Assembly: GCF_902859625.1 (NCBI RefSeq)
Contig: NZ_CADIJX010000005.1
Span: 124,001-188,000, forward strand
Source of the DNA: Achromobacter pestifer
GTDB lineage: Bacteria; Pseudomonadota; Gammaproteobacteria; Burkholderiales; Burkholderiaceae_B
DNA: 64,000 bases
Direction of reading: 5' to 3'
Shown here: piece by piece, positions 49,864-59,653 of the stretch
Position numbering within the stretch: the stretch's first letter is position 1
Layout of the letters: each line of letters begins with the position of its first letter
Notes under the pieces: generated by a model
What the model was told of the DNA's origin: nothing
What the model saw: only the letters and a program-made list of their open reading frames with translations
The model's database searches: none
Program-made: the position numbers and the translations under genes

Positions 49864-51291
49864 TTAGAAGTTCAACGCACGCTTGTCGACGGCCAGAGCG
49901 GCTTCCTTCACGGCTTCCGACAAGGTCGGGTGCGCGTGGCAGATGCGGGCGATGTCTTCGGCGGCGCCACGGAATTCCATGATGGTCACGGCTTCCGAGA
50001 TCAGTTCCGAGGCCATCGGGCCCACGATGTGCACGCCCAGGACTTCGTCGGTCTTGGCATCGGCGATGACCTTGGCGAAGCCGGTCGTGTCGCCCAGTGC
50101 GCGGGCACGGCCGTTGGCCAGGAACGGGAAGCTACCAGCCTTGTACTCGCGGCCTTCGGCCTTGAGCTGCTGTTCGGTCTTGCCCACCCAGGCGATTTCC
50201 GGCGACGTGTAGATGACCCACGGCACGGTGTCGAAATTCACGTGGCCATGCTGGCCGGAGATGCGCTCGGCAACCGCCACGCCTTCTTCCTCGGCCTTGT
50301 GCGCCAGCATCGGGCCGCGCACGACGTCGCCCACTGCCCAGACGTTCGGCAGGTTGGTCTTGCAGTCGCCGTCGACGGCGACAAAGCCGCGTTCGTCCAA
50401 CTTCAGGCCCACGGCATCGGCGTTCAAGCCGCCGGTGTAAGGCACGCGGCCGATCGAGACGATCAGCTTGTCCACCACCAGCTTCTGCTCGGCGCCCTTG
50501 GCATCGACGTAAGGCACGGTCACCGACTTGGCGGTGGCCTTGATCTCGCCGATCTTCACACCCATCTGGATGTTCAGGCCTTGCTTGGTGAATGCCTTCA
50601 AGGCTTCCTTGGCCACTTGTCCGTCAGCGGCAGCCAGGAATTCAGGCATTGCTTCCAGGATGGTGACTTCGGAACCCAGGCGGCGCCACACGCTGCCCAT
50701 TTCCAGGCCGATCACGCCAGCGCCGATCACGCCCAGCGTCTTCGGCACCGCACCGATGTTCAGGGCGCCGTCGTTGGACAGCACAACCTTTTCGTCGAAC
50801 GGCAGGCCGGGCAGTTCACGCGCCGACGAACCCGTCGCCACCACAACGTGCTTGGCAACCAGGTCTTCTTCGGTAGTGCCGGTGACCTTGATGGCCCAAC
50901 CGCCTTCCACTTGGCCGCTGAACGCGCCCATGCCGTGGAAGAACGTGACCTTGTTCTTCTTGAACAGGTACAGGATGCCGTCGTTGTTCTGCTTGACCAC
51001 CGTGTTCTTGCGGCCGATCAGCGTGTCGAGCTTCAGGCTGACGCCCTTGACTTCGATGCCATGCTCGGCGAAGTGGTGGTTGGCTTGTTCAAAATGCTCG
51101 GACGATTGCAACAGCGCCTTGGACGGGATGCAACCGACGTTGGTGCACGTGCCGCCGGGAGCCGGGCCGCCTTGGCCGTTCTGCCAAGCGTCGATGCAAG
51201 CGACCGACATGCCGAGTTGGGCTGCGCGGATGGCGGCGATGTAGCCGCCAGGACCTGCGCCGATCACGACGACGTCAAATTGTTTGGACAT
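49864..51291 (-). CDS. lpdA: Dihydrolipoyl dehydrogenase (E3)
   Basis: A 475-residue flavoprotein that reoxidises dihydrolipoyl groups with NAD+. The N-terminal FAD motif is [19 protein letters not shown]; the redox-active disulfide lies in [16 protein letters not shown]; the NAD-binding motif is [20 protein letters not shown]; and the catalytic His-Glu pair is in [13 protein letters not shown]. It follows odhB by 132 nt in the E1-E2-E3 order and is the E3 of the 2-oxoglutarate dehydrogenase complex here. Confidence 0.96.
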   Translation of the reverse strand: MSKQFDVVVIGAGPGGYIAAIRAAQLGMSVACIDAWQNGQGGPAPGGTCTNVGCIPSKALLQSSEHFEQANHHFAEHGIEVKGVSLKLDTLIGRKNTVVKQNNDGILYLFKKNKVTFFHGMGAFSGQVEGGWAIKVTGTTEEDLVAKHVVVATGSSARELPGLPFDEKVVLSNDGALNIGAVPKTLGVIGAGVIGLEMGSVWRRLGSEVTILEAMPEFLAAADGQVAKEALKAFTKQGLNIQMGVKIGEIKATAKSVTVPYVDAKGAEQKLVVDKLIVSIGRVPYTGGLNADAVGLKLDERGFVAVDGDCKTNLPNVWAVGDVVRGPMLAHKAEEEGVAVAERISGQHGHVNFDTVPWVIYTSPEIAWVGKTEQQLKAEGREYKAGSFPFLANGRARALGDTTGFAKVIADAKTDEVLGVHIVGPMASELISEAVTIMEFRGAAEDIARICHAHPTLSEAVKEAALAVDKRALNF

Positions 51292-51372
51292 AGTGTTCTC
51301 GCGTGTGAGATGTGGGGTGGAACACGCCCCGCCCGACGCGGTGTTGCCGGAGGCCGGCTGAGAGCCGGCCGG

Positions 51373-51405
51373 GGCGCCGCAGGCCCGAAAGCCTGATGCG
51401 GCGCC
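51373..51405. other. Stable hairpin in the odhB-lpdA gap
   Basis: GGCGCCGCA (51373-51381) pairs with TGCGGCGCC (51397-51405), with an inner GGC/GCC pair. A second short hairpin (GCCGGC/GCCGGC) lies just before it at about 51353-51368. There is no T-run, so this is more likely an mRNA-stabilising or processing structure than a terminator. Confidence 0.5.
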
Positions 51406-51423
51406 GCGCGCGGAGCGTCGAGA

Positions 51424-52656
51424 TTACAGGTCCAGCAACATGCGCTGCGGATCTTCCAGAGCGTCCTTCATGGCAACCAGGCCCAGGACGGCTTCGCGGC
51501 CGTCGATGATGCGGTGGTCGTAGGACAGCGCCAGGTAGTTCATCGGGCGGATGACGATCTGGCCGTTTTCAACCACGGCGCGATCCTTCGTGGCGTGCAC
51601 GCCCAGGATGGCCGATTGCGGCGGGTTGATGATCGGGGTCGACAGCATCGAACCGAACACGCCACCGTTGGAGATCGAGAACGTACCGCCGGTCATTTCT
51701 TCAATGCCCAGCTTGCCGTCAGCAGCGCGGCGGCCGAAGTCAGCGATGGTCTTTTCGATTTCAGCGATGGTCAGCTGGTCGGCGTTGCGCAGGATCGGCA
51801 CCACCAGGCCACGCGGGCTGCCGACAGCGATACCGATGTCGAAGTAGCCGTGATAGATGATGTCCTTGCCGTCGATCGATGCGTTGATCAGCGGGTACTT
51901 CTTCAGGGCGGCCACGGCGGCCTTGACGAAGAACGACATGAAGCCCAGCTTGATGCCGTGTTCCTTCTCGAACTTGTCCTTGTACTTGCTGCGCAGATCG
52001 ATGACCGCTTGCATGTTCACTTCGTTGAACGTGGTCAGGATCGCGTTTTCTTGCTGCGATTGCAGCAGGCGCTCGGCGATGCGGGCGCGCAGGCGGCTCA
52101 TCGGCACGCGCTGTTCCGGACGGCCGTCGAGCGACAGCGTGGTCGGGGCGGGAGCAGCCGGCGCTTTGGCGGGAGCAGCGGCGGCAGCGGGAGCACTGGC
52201 GGCCAGGGCGTCGCCCTTGGTCACGCGGCCATCACGGCCCGAGCCGGCCACGGAAGCGGCGTCAACGCCCTTCTCGGCCAGGATCTTGGCGGCAGCAGGC
52301 GAAGCCACGCCAGCAGCAGCGGACGAAGCCGGAGCAGCGGCGGCCGGTGCGGCAGCGGCTTGCTCAGCAGCCTTCGGGGTGGCAGCGGGTGCGGTCGCGG
52401 CGGCGGCGGCCTTGCCAGCGGTGTCGATGCGGGCCAGCACTTCGCCCGAAGTCACGGTGCTGCCATCGCCCTTGACGATTTCGGCCAGCACGCCCGAGGC
52501 GGGAGCCGGCACTTCCAGCACAACCTTGTCGGTTTCGACTTCGATCAGGATTTCGTCCGCTTCAACGGCTGCGCCCGGCTGCTTCTTCCAGGTCAGCAGG
52601 GTTGCTTCGGAAACGGATTCGGAAAGTTGGGGGACGACGACGTCGGTAATAGCCAT
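51424..52656 (-). CDS. odhB: 2-Oxoglutarate dehydrogenase E2, dihydrolipoyllysine succinyltransferase
   Basis: The 410-residue E2 subunit. The lipoyl domain occupies about 1-80 with the lipoylated Lys44 in [10 protein letters not shown]. An Ala/Pro-rich linker (about 85-115) leads to a peripheral subunit-binding domain ([20 protein letters not shown]) and a second Ala/Pro linker. The catalytic domain ends with [15 protein letters not shown], which contains the active-site His and Asp. It forms the 24-meric core that transfers succinyl groups to CoA. It is 103 nt downstream of sucA (E1) on the same strand. Confidence 0.96.
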   Translation of the reverse strand: MAITDVVVPQLSESVSEATLLTWKKQPGAAVEADEILIEVETDKVVLEVPAPASGVLAEIVKGDGSTVTSGEVLARIDTAGKAAAAATAPAATPKAAEQAAAAPAAAAPASSAAAGVASPAAAKILAEKGVDAASVAGSGRDGRVTKGDALAASAPAAAAAPAKAPAAPAPTTLSLDGRPEQRVPMSRLRARIAERLLQSQQENAILTTFNEVNMQAVIDLRSKYKDKFEKEHGIKLGFMSFFVKAAVAALKKYPLINASIDGKDIIYHGYFDIGIAVGSPRGLVVPILRNADQLTIAEIEKTIADFGRRAADGKLGIEEMTGGTFSISNGGVFGSMLSTPIINPPQSAILGVHATKDRAVVENGQIVIRPMNYLALSYDHRIIDGREAVLGLVAMKDALEDPQRMLLDL

Positions 52657-52759
52657 TTTGTTTGTTCCGTAAAGTTTGTGTTCTGGTCACGCGGCGCGGC
52701 AAGGTTTGAAACGGGGTTCCAGAACGCTTGCCGCCCGCGGCGCGTGCATCAAGCCAGGG

Positions 52760-55627
52760 TTACTTCGTCAACATGACCTTGAACTTGGGCGAGAAAGCCG
52801 TTTCGATCAGGGCCTTCTGCTGCTCTTGGTGCTTGGCCAAGTAGCCCACTGCCGGCGATGCCGACGCGGCGCGACCCGCGTAGCCCAGCTTCTGGCCTTC
52901 GACCATGTTCTCGTACACGTGATGCTGCACGTAGAACCAGGCGCCTTGGTTCTGCGGTTCGTCTTGAACCCAGATCACTTCGGTTGCCTTCGGGTACTTG
53001 CGCAGTTCCGTTTCAAACGACTTGTGCGCAAACGGATACAGCTGCTCGACACGGACGATTGCGACATTGTCGGCGCCACGTTCGCGACGGGCGTTGACCA
53101 GGTCGTAATACACCTTGCCCGAGCAAGCCAGCACGCGCTTGACCTTGCTGGCGTCGATCGTGTCGTCCACTTCGCCGATCACCGGGCGGAAGCTGCCGCC
53201 AGCCAGATCGGTCAGCGGCGAACCGGCGTCCTTGTTGCGCAGCAGCGACTTCGGCGTGAACAACACCAGCGGCTTGCGGAACGGGCGGATCATCTGGCGG
53301 CGCAGAACGTGGAAGATCTGCGAGGCAGAGGTCGGCTGGACCACTTGCATGTTGTTGTCGGCGCACAGTTGCAGGAAGCGCTCGATACGGCCCGAGGAGT
53401 GCTCGGGGCCTTGGCCTTCGTAGCCGTGCGGCAGCATCAAGGTCAGGCCCGACTGGCGGCCCCACTTGGCTTCGCCGGAGCTGATGAACTGGTCGATCAC
53501 GACCTGTGCACCGTTGACGAAGTCGCCGAATTGGCCTTCCCAGATGGTCAGGGTGTTCGGTTCAGCGCTGGAGTAGCCGTATTCAAAGGCCAGCACGGCC
53601 TCTTCGGACAGCACCGAGTCGATGACGGTGAACGGAGCCTGGCCTTCCGATACGTTTTGCAGCGGAATGAAGGTGCCGTCGTTCCAGCGTTCGCGGTTCT
53701 GGTCGTGCAGCACGGCGTGGCGGTGCGTGAACGTGCCACGGCCCGAGTCCTGGCCGGTGATGCGGATGGCGTAGCCCGAGGACACCAGGGTCGCGAAGGC
53801 AAGGTGTTCGCCCATGCCCCAGTCCAGGTTCAGTTCGCCCTTGGCCATGTTGCGGCGGTCGTTCAGCAGCTTGGCGACCAGCGGGTGCACCGTGAAGCCT
53901 TCCGGAACCGTGGTGATGCGTTCGCCGATGCGCTTGAGCTCGGCCAGCGGCACCGCGGTGTCGGCCTGGTCGGTCCACTTGGCGCCCAGGAACGGCGACC
54001 AGTCGATGGCGTACTTGCTCTTGTAGTCGGTCAGCACCGGTTCGATCGTGCGCTGGCCGTCTTCCATCAGTTGACGGTAGTCCTTGACCAGTTGATCGGC
54101 TTCGCCCTCAGCCAGCACGCCTTGCGTGGTCAGCTTGTCGGCATACAGCTTGCGCGTGCCGGGGTGATGGCCGATGCGCTTGTACATCAAGGGCTGCGTC
54201 AGCGACGGGGTGTCTTGTTCGTTGTGGCCCAGCTTGCGGAAGCAAACGATGTCCACGACGATGTCGTGACGGAATTGCAGACGGTAGTCCAGGGCCAGCT
54301 TGGTGACGAACACCACGGCTTCGGGATCGTCGCCGTTCACGTGGAACACCGGGGCTTCGATCATCTTGACCACGTCGGTGCAATACAGCGTCGAACGCGA
54401 GTCGCGCGGGTCGGACGTGGTGAAGCCGATCTGGTTGTTGATGACGATGTGCAGCGTGCCGCCCGTGCCGTAGCCGCGGGTTTGCGCCAAGTTCAGCGTT
54501 TCCATGACCACGCCCTGGCCGGCGAAAGCCGCGTCGCCGTGCACCAGCACCGGCAACACTTGCTTGCCTTCGGCGTCGCCGCGGCGTTCCTGGCGAGCGC
54601 GCACGCTGCCTTCGACCACGGGGTTGACGATTTCCAGGTGGGACGGGTTGAACGCCAACGACAAGTGAACCGGACCACCACGGGTGGACAGATCGCTGGA
54701 GAAGCCGTTGTGGTACTTCACGTCGCCGTCGGTCAGGCCTTCGGCGTGCTTGCCTTCAAACTCGGCGAACAGGTCGCCGGGCATCTTGCCCATGATGTTC
54801 ACGAGCAGGTTCAGGCGGCCGCGGTGGGCCATGCCGACCACGATTTCCTGAACGCCGTTTTCACCGGCGTGGTTCACCACTTCGTCCATCGAGGCGATGA
54901 AGCTTTCGCCGCCTTCCAGCGAGAAACGCTTCTGGCCGACGTACTTGGTGTGCAGGAAGCGCTCAAGCCCTTCGGACTCGGTCAGCTGCTGCAGGATGTG
55001 GCGCTTTTCTTCGACCGAATAGGCGGGTGCGCCCAGGGTGGTTTCCAGGCGTTCCTGGATCCAGCGCTTGGCGGCGGGGTCGGAGATGTGCGTGAATTCA
55101 GCACCGATGCTGCGGCAATACGTATCGCGCAGCGCCTTCAGGATGTCGCGCAGCGTCATGGTGCTGGCGGTCGTGAAGTAGGTGTTGGTGGCCGAGTAGG
55201 TCTGGTCCAGATCGGCTTCGGTCAGGCCGTAGAAGGCGGGATCGAGTTCCGGAATCGGGGGACGTTCCTGGCGCTTGAGCGGATCCAGGTCGGCCCAGCG
55301 CGAACCCAGCGAACGGTAGGCGGCAATCAGGGATTGCACCGAAACCTGCTTGCTGGCGACGCTCAGATCGGGTTCGGCCGAACGTTGCACGAAGGCGTTG
55401 GCGCGGGCACGTTGAGCGAACGATTCGACGATGGGAGCGTGGGCCTGGTCGCGAGTGGATTCCTGGCCGTCGGTTGCGGGGCCGTGCTGCAATTGGTCGA
55501 AATATTCGCGCCAATTGTCAGGAACCGAACCGGGATTGTCGAGGTAGGCTTCGTAAAGCTCCTCAACATACGGGGCGTTACCCCCAAAGAGATAAGACGT
55601 GGATAGAGATTCTAATTCCGAAGACAT
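52760..55627 (-). CDS. sucA: 2-Oxoglutarate dehydrogenase E1 (decarboxylating)
   Basis: A 955-residue thiamine-diphosphate enzyme of the TCA cycle, also called odhA. The N-terminal tail (YLFGGNAPYVEELYEAYLDNPGSVPDNW shown in part) binds E2. Thiamine-diphosphate and active-site blocks include VVGMAHRGRLNLLVNIMGK, VLVHGDAAFAGQGVVMETLN and FRHDIVVDIVCFRKLGHNEQD. Later FTHRHAVLHDQ and LMLPHGYEGQGPEHSSGRIER are typical. It is the first gene of odhA-odhB-lpdA. Length is normal for the family. Confidence 0.96.
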   Translation of the reverse strand: MSSELESLSTSYLFGGNAPYVEELYEAYLDNPGSVPDNWREYFDQLQHGPATDGQESTRDQAHAPIVESFAQRARANAFVQRSAEPDLSVASKQVSVQSLIAAYRSLGSRWADLDPLKRQERPPIPELDPAFYGLTEADLDQTYSATNTYFTTASTMTLRDILKALRDTYCRSIGAEFTHISDPAAKRWIQERLETTLGAPAYSVEEKRHILQQLTESEGLERFLHTKYVGQKRFSLEGGESFIASMDEVVNHAGENGVQEIVVGMAHRGRLNLLVNIMGKMPGDLFAEFEGKHAEGLTDGDVKYHNGFSSDLSTRGGPVHLSLAFNPSHLEIVNPVVEGSVRARQERRGDAEGKQVLPVLVHGDAAFAGQGVVMETLNLAQTRGYGTGGTLHIVINNQIGFTTSDPRDSRSTLYCTDVVKMIEAPVFHVNGDDPEAVVFVTKLALDYRLQFRHDIVVDIVCFRKLGHNEQDTPSLTQPLMYKRIGHHPGTRKLYADKLTTQGVLAEGEADQLVKDYRQLMEDGQRTIEPVLTDYKSKYAIDWSPFLGAKWTDQADTAVPLAELKRIGERITTVPEGFTVHPLVAKLLNDRRNMAKGELNLDWGMGEHLAFATLVSSGYAIRITGQDSGRGTFTHRHAVLHDQNRERWNDGTFIPLQNVSEGQAPFTVIDSVLSEEAVLAFEYGYSSAEPNTLTIWEGQFGDFVNGAQVVIDQFISSGEAKWGRQSGLTLMLPHGYEGQGPEHSSGRIERFLQLCADNNMQVVQPTSASQIFHVLRRQMIRPFRKPLVLFTPKSLLRNKDAGSPLTDLAGGSFRPVIGEVDDTIDASKVKRVLACSGKVYYDLVNARRERGADNVAIVRVEQLYPFAHKSFETELRKYPKATEVIWVQDEPQNQGAWFYVQHHVYENMVEGQKLGYAGRAASASPAVGYLAKHQEQQKALIETAFSPKFKVMLTK

Positions 55628-55953
55628 ATCGCTTCACCTTTACGAGTGCTTCACTCGACACGATGCAGGAAAACCTTCCGCGACACGGGCTTCCCGTTAG
55701 CGGATAGCAGGGGCAGAAGGCGCGTACAAGCCTTGAAAGCCGTATGAGGAAGAGTATAACCCTTTGAGTTTACGGACGTCTTCTTGCGTTTCTGTGACGC
55801 AAAAGCCGATTCGGAATGCCTGCATGCGGCATTGGAATGTCCGGCGAACCCCTGACATTTCGCCGTCTACACGCCATCAAGTTCCGCTAATCCAAAATGC
55901 CGCAGCGCGTCATTTTTTGACCATGAAAATGCGAGTGTTGTGCATTTGCCGCG
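55628..55953. promoter_or_regulatory. sucA promoter region and gene-free gap
   Basis: This 326-nt gap holds the sucA promoter on the minus strand; a TATACT hexamer (55753-55758 on minus) is a good -10, though its -35 is weak. About 25 nt further upstream TTGCGT (55784-55789) and ACGCAA (55797-55802) form a 6-bp dyad that may be an operator. The remaining part, toward the 3' end of the Lrp-type gene, shows no ORF with a ribosome-binding site and no clear terminator. Confidence 0.5.
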
Positions 55954-56424
55954 TCACACCGGCAACGCGGTCGTGGACAGGATCTCTTTCAGCACAAAAA
56001 AAGTACGAATCTGGCGTACGCCGGGCAGCTTGATGATCTCGCCCGCATGCAGCTTGTTGAAGCGTTCCAGATCACGTATGCGCAGCATCAGGAAGTAGTC
56101 GAATTCGCCCGCCACCAGGTGGCATTCCAGGCAGCCGCTGATACCGCGCGCCGCTTCCTCGAAATCCGTGAAGGACTCGGGTGTGGATCGATCCAGCACC
56201 ACCCCCACGATGACCAGCGTGGCCATGTCGACGTCCGTCGGCTCCACCAACGCCACGGTCTTCTTGATGACGCCTTCCTGCTTCAGCTTTTCCACTCTGC
56301 GCAGACAGGCGGCAGGGCTCAGATGCACGCGCGTGCTCAAGTCCAGGTTCGTGATCTGCGCGTCCTCCTGCAACACGCGCAGGATGTGGCGGTCAATGCG
56401 GTCCAGGTCAGACAGGGCAGCCAT
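55954..56424 (-). CDS. Lrp/AsnC family regulator, probable AcdR
   Basis: A 156-residue transcription factor with an N-terminal winged helix (LDRIDRHILRVLQEDAQITNLDLSTRVHLSPAACLRRVEKL shown in part) and a C-terminal RAM ligand-binding domain (VDMATLVIVGVVLDRS, ISGCLECHLVAGEFDYFLMLRIRDL). It is divergent from acdS across an AT-rich 194-nt gap, the arrangement of acdR/acdS in ACC-degrading bacteria, so it probably activates acdS in response to ACC. The ATG at 56424 follows AGGGA; the open frame extends 25 codons upstream without a good site. Confidence 0.87.
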   Translation of the reverse strand: MAALSDLDRIDRHILRVLQEDAQITNLDLSTRVHLSPAACLRRVEKLKQEGVIKKTVALVEPTDVDMATLVIVGVVLDRSTPESFTDFEEAARGISGCLECHLVAGEFDYFLMLRIRDLERFNKLHAGEIIKLPGVRQIRTFFVLKEILSTTALPV

Positions 56425-56618
56425 TTGATATGTCCCTGAAAATTTTATTTCGTTATTGGTTTTATATAAGAAATTTAAAATTCCAAAAAGCGATTTCAAC
56501 TAATACCAAGGACAGAAAATATAAAAATAACGCAATTGACCGCAAATCCCGGTGATTCCTATGATTTTCCATCCGCGCCCACCCCGCCGCGGTCAGGACC
56601 TTATCCCTAGGAGCCCCC

Positions 56619-57635
56619 ATGGATCTGCAACGATTTCCCCGCCATCGCCTGACGTTCGGCGACACCCCCATCGAAAAGCTTGACCGCCTGTCCGCGCATC
56701 TTGGCGGCAAAGTCGAGATCTACGCCAAGCGCGAAGACTGCAACAGCGGCCTGGCGTTCGGCGGGAACAAGCTGCGCAAGCTGGAATACCTGATCCCGCA
56801 GGCGCTTGAGCAAGGCTGCGACACCTTGGTGACGATCGGTGGCATCCAATCCAACCACACCCGCATGGTGGCGGCGGTGGCCGCCAAATTGGGGCTGGCC
56901 TGCGTGTTGGTGCAGGAAAACTGGGTGGACTATTCAGACGCGGTCTATGACCGGGTTGGCAACATCATGATGAGCCGCCTGATGGGCGCCGACGTGCGCC
57001 TGGTGGACCAGGGCTTCGACATCGGTTTCCGGCGCAGCTGGGAAGAAGCGCTGGAGGACGTGCGCAAGCGCGGCGGCAAGCCCTACGCGATTCCGGCGGG
57101 CGCATCCGACCATGAATTGGGCGGGTTGGGCTATGTGGGTTTCGCCGAGGAAGTGCGGCGGCAAGAGGCCGAACTGGGTTTCAAATTCGACTACATCGTC
57201 GTATGCGCCGTCACCGGCAGCACGCAGGCCGGCATGGTGGTGGGCTTTGCGGCCGACGGACGCGCTGACCGCGTCATCGGCATCGACGCATCGGCCACGC
57301 CGGACCAGACTCGCGCACAGATCCTGCGCATCGCGCGCCGCACGGCCGATCTGGTGGGGCTTGCGCAACCCATCGCCGACAGCGACGTGGTGCTGGACAC
57401 GCGCTACGCTTATCCGGCCTACGGTTTGCCATCAGCCGAGACCAATGAAGCCATCCGCACCTGCGCACGCCTGGAAGGCATGATGACCGACCCTGTCTAC
57501 GAAGGTAAATCCATGCAGGCAATGATGGACATCATCCAGCGCGGCGAAATCCCGGCAGGGTCAAAAGTCCTGTATGCGCACCTGGGAGGGGTGCCGGCGA
57601 TCAACGCCTACAGCTTTCTGTACCGGAATGGCTAA
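56619..57635 (+). CDS. acdS: 1-Aminocyclopropane-1-carboxylate deaminase
   Basis: A 338-residue PLP enzyme that converts ACC, the plant ethylene precursor, to 2-oxobutanoate and ammonia. The length equals that of characterised AcdS. Diagnostic residues are all present: Lys51 (PLP Schiff base, in GGNKLRKLE), Ser78, Tyr294 and Glu295 (in [10 protein letters not shown]), and Leu322 (in YAHLGG). Glu295 and Leu322 separate true ACC deaminases from the D-cysteine desulfhydrase-like relatives. An Lrp-type regulator is divergent. The ATG follows AGGAGCCCCC. This suggests interaction with plants or soil. Confidence 0.95.
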   Translation: MDLQRFPRHRLTFGDTPIEKLDRLSAHLGGKVEIYAKREDCNSGLAFGGNKLRKLEYLIPQALEQGCDTLVTIGGIQSNHTRMVAAVAAKLGLACVLVQENWVDYSDAVYDRVGNIMMSRLMGADVRLVDQGFDIGFRRSWEEALEDVRKRGGKPYAIPAGASDHELGGLGYVGFAEEVRRQEAELGFKFDYIVVCAVTGSTQAGMVVGFAADGRADRVIGIDASATPDQTRAQILRIARRTADLVGLAQPIADSDVVLDTRYAYPAYGLPSAETNEAIRTCARLEGMMTDPVYEGKSMQAMMDIIQRGEIPAGSKVLYAHLGGVPAINAYSFLYRNG

Positions 57636-57650
57636 GCACGGATTTGGCGC

Positions 57651-57703
57651 GGCCGGCTTCGGATCAATGGGGTGGCCGGCTGGCGACCTACGCTAAGCCG
57701 GCC
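57651..57703. terminator. Repeated GGCCGGCT hairpins between acdS and puuD
   Basis: GGCCGGCT occurs at 57651-57658 and 57674-57681, and its complement AGCCGGCC at 57696-57703. Either copy can pair with it. The sequence lies between two convergent genes and probably terminates both; no T-run is seen. Confidence 0.55.
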
Positions 57704-57711
57704 CCGCCGCC

Positions 57712-58917
57712 CTACTTCGTCTTGGCGCCCTCCTGGAACCACGCGGCGATCAACGCGCGTTCATCGTCCGTCATGCCGGTGGAATTGGCCATCGGCATGA
57801 TTCTCGACACCACCACCTGCTGATATACGGCTTGCGCGTGGGTGGAGATCTGCTCGATAGAATCCAGCCGCACGTTCTTCATCTGCACTTGCGCCCCATG
57901 GCACAGCAGGCAACGTTGATCAAGCACCTGACGCACCTGCGCGAACCCCACCGCGACGGGCGGGGCGGCCGCCACCGGCGCCGCCACCGGTGCGGGCTGC
58001 ATCCAGAGGATGGTCAGGCCAAGCACTGCCACGCCCAACACCGCGTAGGGCAGCGGATGGCGCGCATTGCCCAGCTTGAAACGGTGGCGCACCACGAAGA
58101 ATTGCCGGATCGCCGCGCCGCCCAGCATGATCAGCAACAGCACGATCCAGTTGTATTGATGGGTGTAGGTAAAGCTGTAGTGGTTGCTCATCATGGCGAA
58201 CAACACAGGCAGCGTGAAGTAGGTGTTGTGGACACTGCGCTGCTTGCCGCGCTGGCCGTGCACCGGATCAACCGGCTGGCCCGCCCGCATCGCTGCCACG
58301 TTCTTGCGCTGCCCCGGGATGATCCAGAAGAACACGTTGCCGCTCATGGTGGTGGCCATCATGGCGCCCACCAGCAGGAACGCCGCACGCCCCGCGAACC
58401 AGTGGCAGGCCAGCCACGACGCCACCGCGATGAATACCGCCACCAGCACGCCAACGATGGTGTCGCCATGCTTGCCACGGCCGAACCAGCGACAGATACC
58501 GTCGTAGACCACCCAGAACACCACGAAGAACGCCAGTGCCACCGCCACGGCGGTGCCGGGCTGCCAGTCCATCTTGGAACGGTCGATCAGGTACGTGCTG
58601 GCATTCCACAAGTACGACACGGTAAACAGCGCAAATCCGGTCAACCAGGTGCTGTAGCTTTCCCAGAATGACCAATGCAAGTGTTCGGGCAGCTTCTTGG
58701 GCTGCACGGCGTACTTCTGCATGTTGTAGAAGCCCCCGCCATGCACGGCCCATTGCTCGCCGCCCACGCCCTTGGCGACCGACTCCGCGTCACGAGGCTT
58801 CTCCAGGCTGTTGTCCAGCATCACGAAGTAGAACGACGTGCCGATCCAGGCAATGCCGGTGATGACGTGGGCCCAGCGCAGCAGCAGATTGACCCAATCC
58901 AGGTAATAGCTTTCCAT
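57712..58917 (-). CDS. puuD: Urate hydroxylase PuuD (membrane urate oxidase with cytochrome c domain)
   Basis: The 401-residue protein has about eight membrane helices, beginning WVNLLLRWAHVITGIAWIGTSFYFVMLDN, with conserved His and Trp residues (EQWAVHGGGFYNMQKY, PEHLHWSFWESYSTWLTGF). The C-terminal domain carries the heme c motif C336-L-L-C339-H340 followed by a distal Met region (VVSRIMPMANSTGMT). PuuD oxidises urate to 5-hydroxyisourate and passes electrons to the respiratory chain instead of oxygen. The heme motif is intact. It is divergent in layout from the puuE operon, with uraH upstream on the same strand. Confidence 0.95.
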   Translation of the reverse strand: MESYYLDWVNLLLRWAHVITGIAWIGTSFYFVMLDNSLEKPRDAESVAKGVGGEQWAVHGGGFYNMQKYAVQPKKLPEHLHWSFWESYSTWLTGFALFTVSYLWNASTYLIDRSKMDWQPGTAVAVALAFFVVFWVVYDGICRWFGRGKHGDTIVGVLVAVFIAVASWLACHWFAGRAAFLLVGAMMATTMSGNVFFWIIPGQRKNVAAMRAGQPVDPVHGQRGKQRSVHNTYFTLPVLFAMMSNHYSFTYTHQYNWIVLLLIMLGGAAIRQFFVVRHRFKLGNARHPLPYAVLGVAVLGLTILWMQPAPVAAPVAAAPPVAVGFAQVRQVLDQRCLLCHGAQVQMKNVRLDSIEQISTHAQAVYQQVVVSRIMPMANSTGMTDDERALIAAWFQEGAKTK

Positions 58918-59050
58918 TCACGCTCCCGCAGTGGACGGGCCCGTTCATGGGCGCCGCCGCACTGCCTACCACCGCGGGCGCTGTAAGCAGAAGACAGATC
59001 GCGCACAAGGCCCGGCAGGCCCCGCACCGCTGCGATCAAGATCCGAAAAA

Positions 59051-59060
59051 TTGTATGCAA
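59051..59060. promoter_or_regulatory. Purine-operator candidate 1 (TTGTATGCAA)
   Basis: A near-palindrome, TTGTATGCAA, lies about 134 nt upstream of puuD, between puuD and uraH. Closely similar sequences sit ahead of puuE/uraH and the purine permease. Confidence 0.5.
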
Positions 59061-59137
59061 ATTATGTTTACGAAGCTATCACCAATACCCCGTATCGGCA
59101 TCAGGAATACCCTGATGCCGCGATGCCGGGCGCCGCA

Positions 59138-59488
59138 TCAGGAGCCTCGGTAGGTGGAGTAGCTCCAGGGGCTGACCAGCAACGGCACGTGGTAGTGCTG
59201 ATTCGCATGCGCCACGCCGAAATCCAGGCTGACCCGGTTCAGGAAATTGGGCTCGGGCAAGGCCACGCCCCGTGCCTTGAAATAGCCCGCCACGTCGAAC
59301 ACCAGCCGGTAGGTGCCGACTTCAAGGTCTTGGTCGGTGAATAGCGGTTTGGCGCTGCGGCCATCAGCGTTCAACGTGAATTGGCTGAGCAGCGTCGCGT
59401 CGTCGCCCCGCGTGGCATACAACGTCACAGCCATGCCCTCGGCGGGACAACCGTGCATGGTGTCGAGTACGTGCGTGGTCAGGCCCAT
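59138..59488 (-). CDS. uraH: Hydroxyisourate hydrolase
   Basis: The 116-residue transthyretin-like enzyme hydrolyses 5-hydroxyisourate to OHCU. The N-terminal LTTHVLDTMHGCPAEGM includes the catalytic His. The C-terminal tetrapeptide YRGS is the family signature. Other landmarks are FNADG-like LNADGRSAKPLF and HYHVPLLVSPWSYSTYRGS. There is no N-terminal signal, so it is cytoplasmic. It lies between puuD and the divergent puuE and completes the step after PuuD. Confidence 0.96.
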   Translation of the reverse strand: MGLTTHVLDTMHGCPAEGMAVTLYATRGDDATLLSQFTLNADGRSAKPLFTDQDLEVGTYRLVFDVAGYFKARGVALPEPNFLNRVSLDFGVAHANQHYHVPLLVSPWSYSTYRGS

Positions 59489-59552
59489 CGTGTCTCCTCA
59501 TGCCCGGCCGGGGACGGGCGGTGTCATGGTTATCCTTAATGATGTACATAAA

Positions 59553-59562
59553 TTGTATACAG
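59553..59562. promoter_or_regulatory. Purine-operator candidate 2 (TTGTATACAG)
   Basis: TTGTATACAG, containing the palindrome TGTATACA, lies in the uraH/puuE divergent gap. A second palindrome, ATGTACAT, is at 59542-59549, about one helical turn away. Confidence 0.55.
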
Positions 59563-59653
59563 CTAATTGCTTTCCAGCTATTGTTTAGCCCATCATGAAA
59601 CCGTCCGACAACCTGCGCCCCTTCGCGCCTCCCGGCTTTGCGCCCGCCTATTC

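Noticed and set aside
52676..55606. 976-codon plus-strand open frame across sucA
   Set aside because: Antisense shadow of the 2-oxoglutarate dehydrogenase E1 gene, with no recognisable domain.
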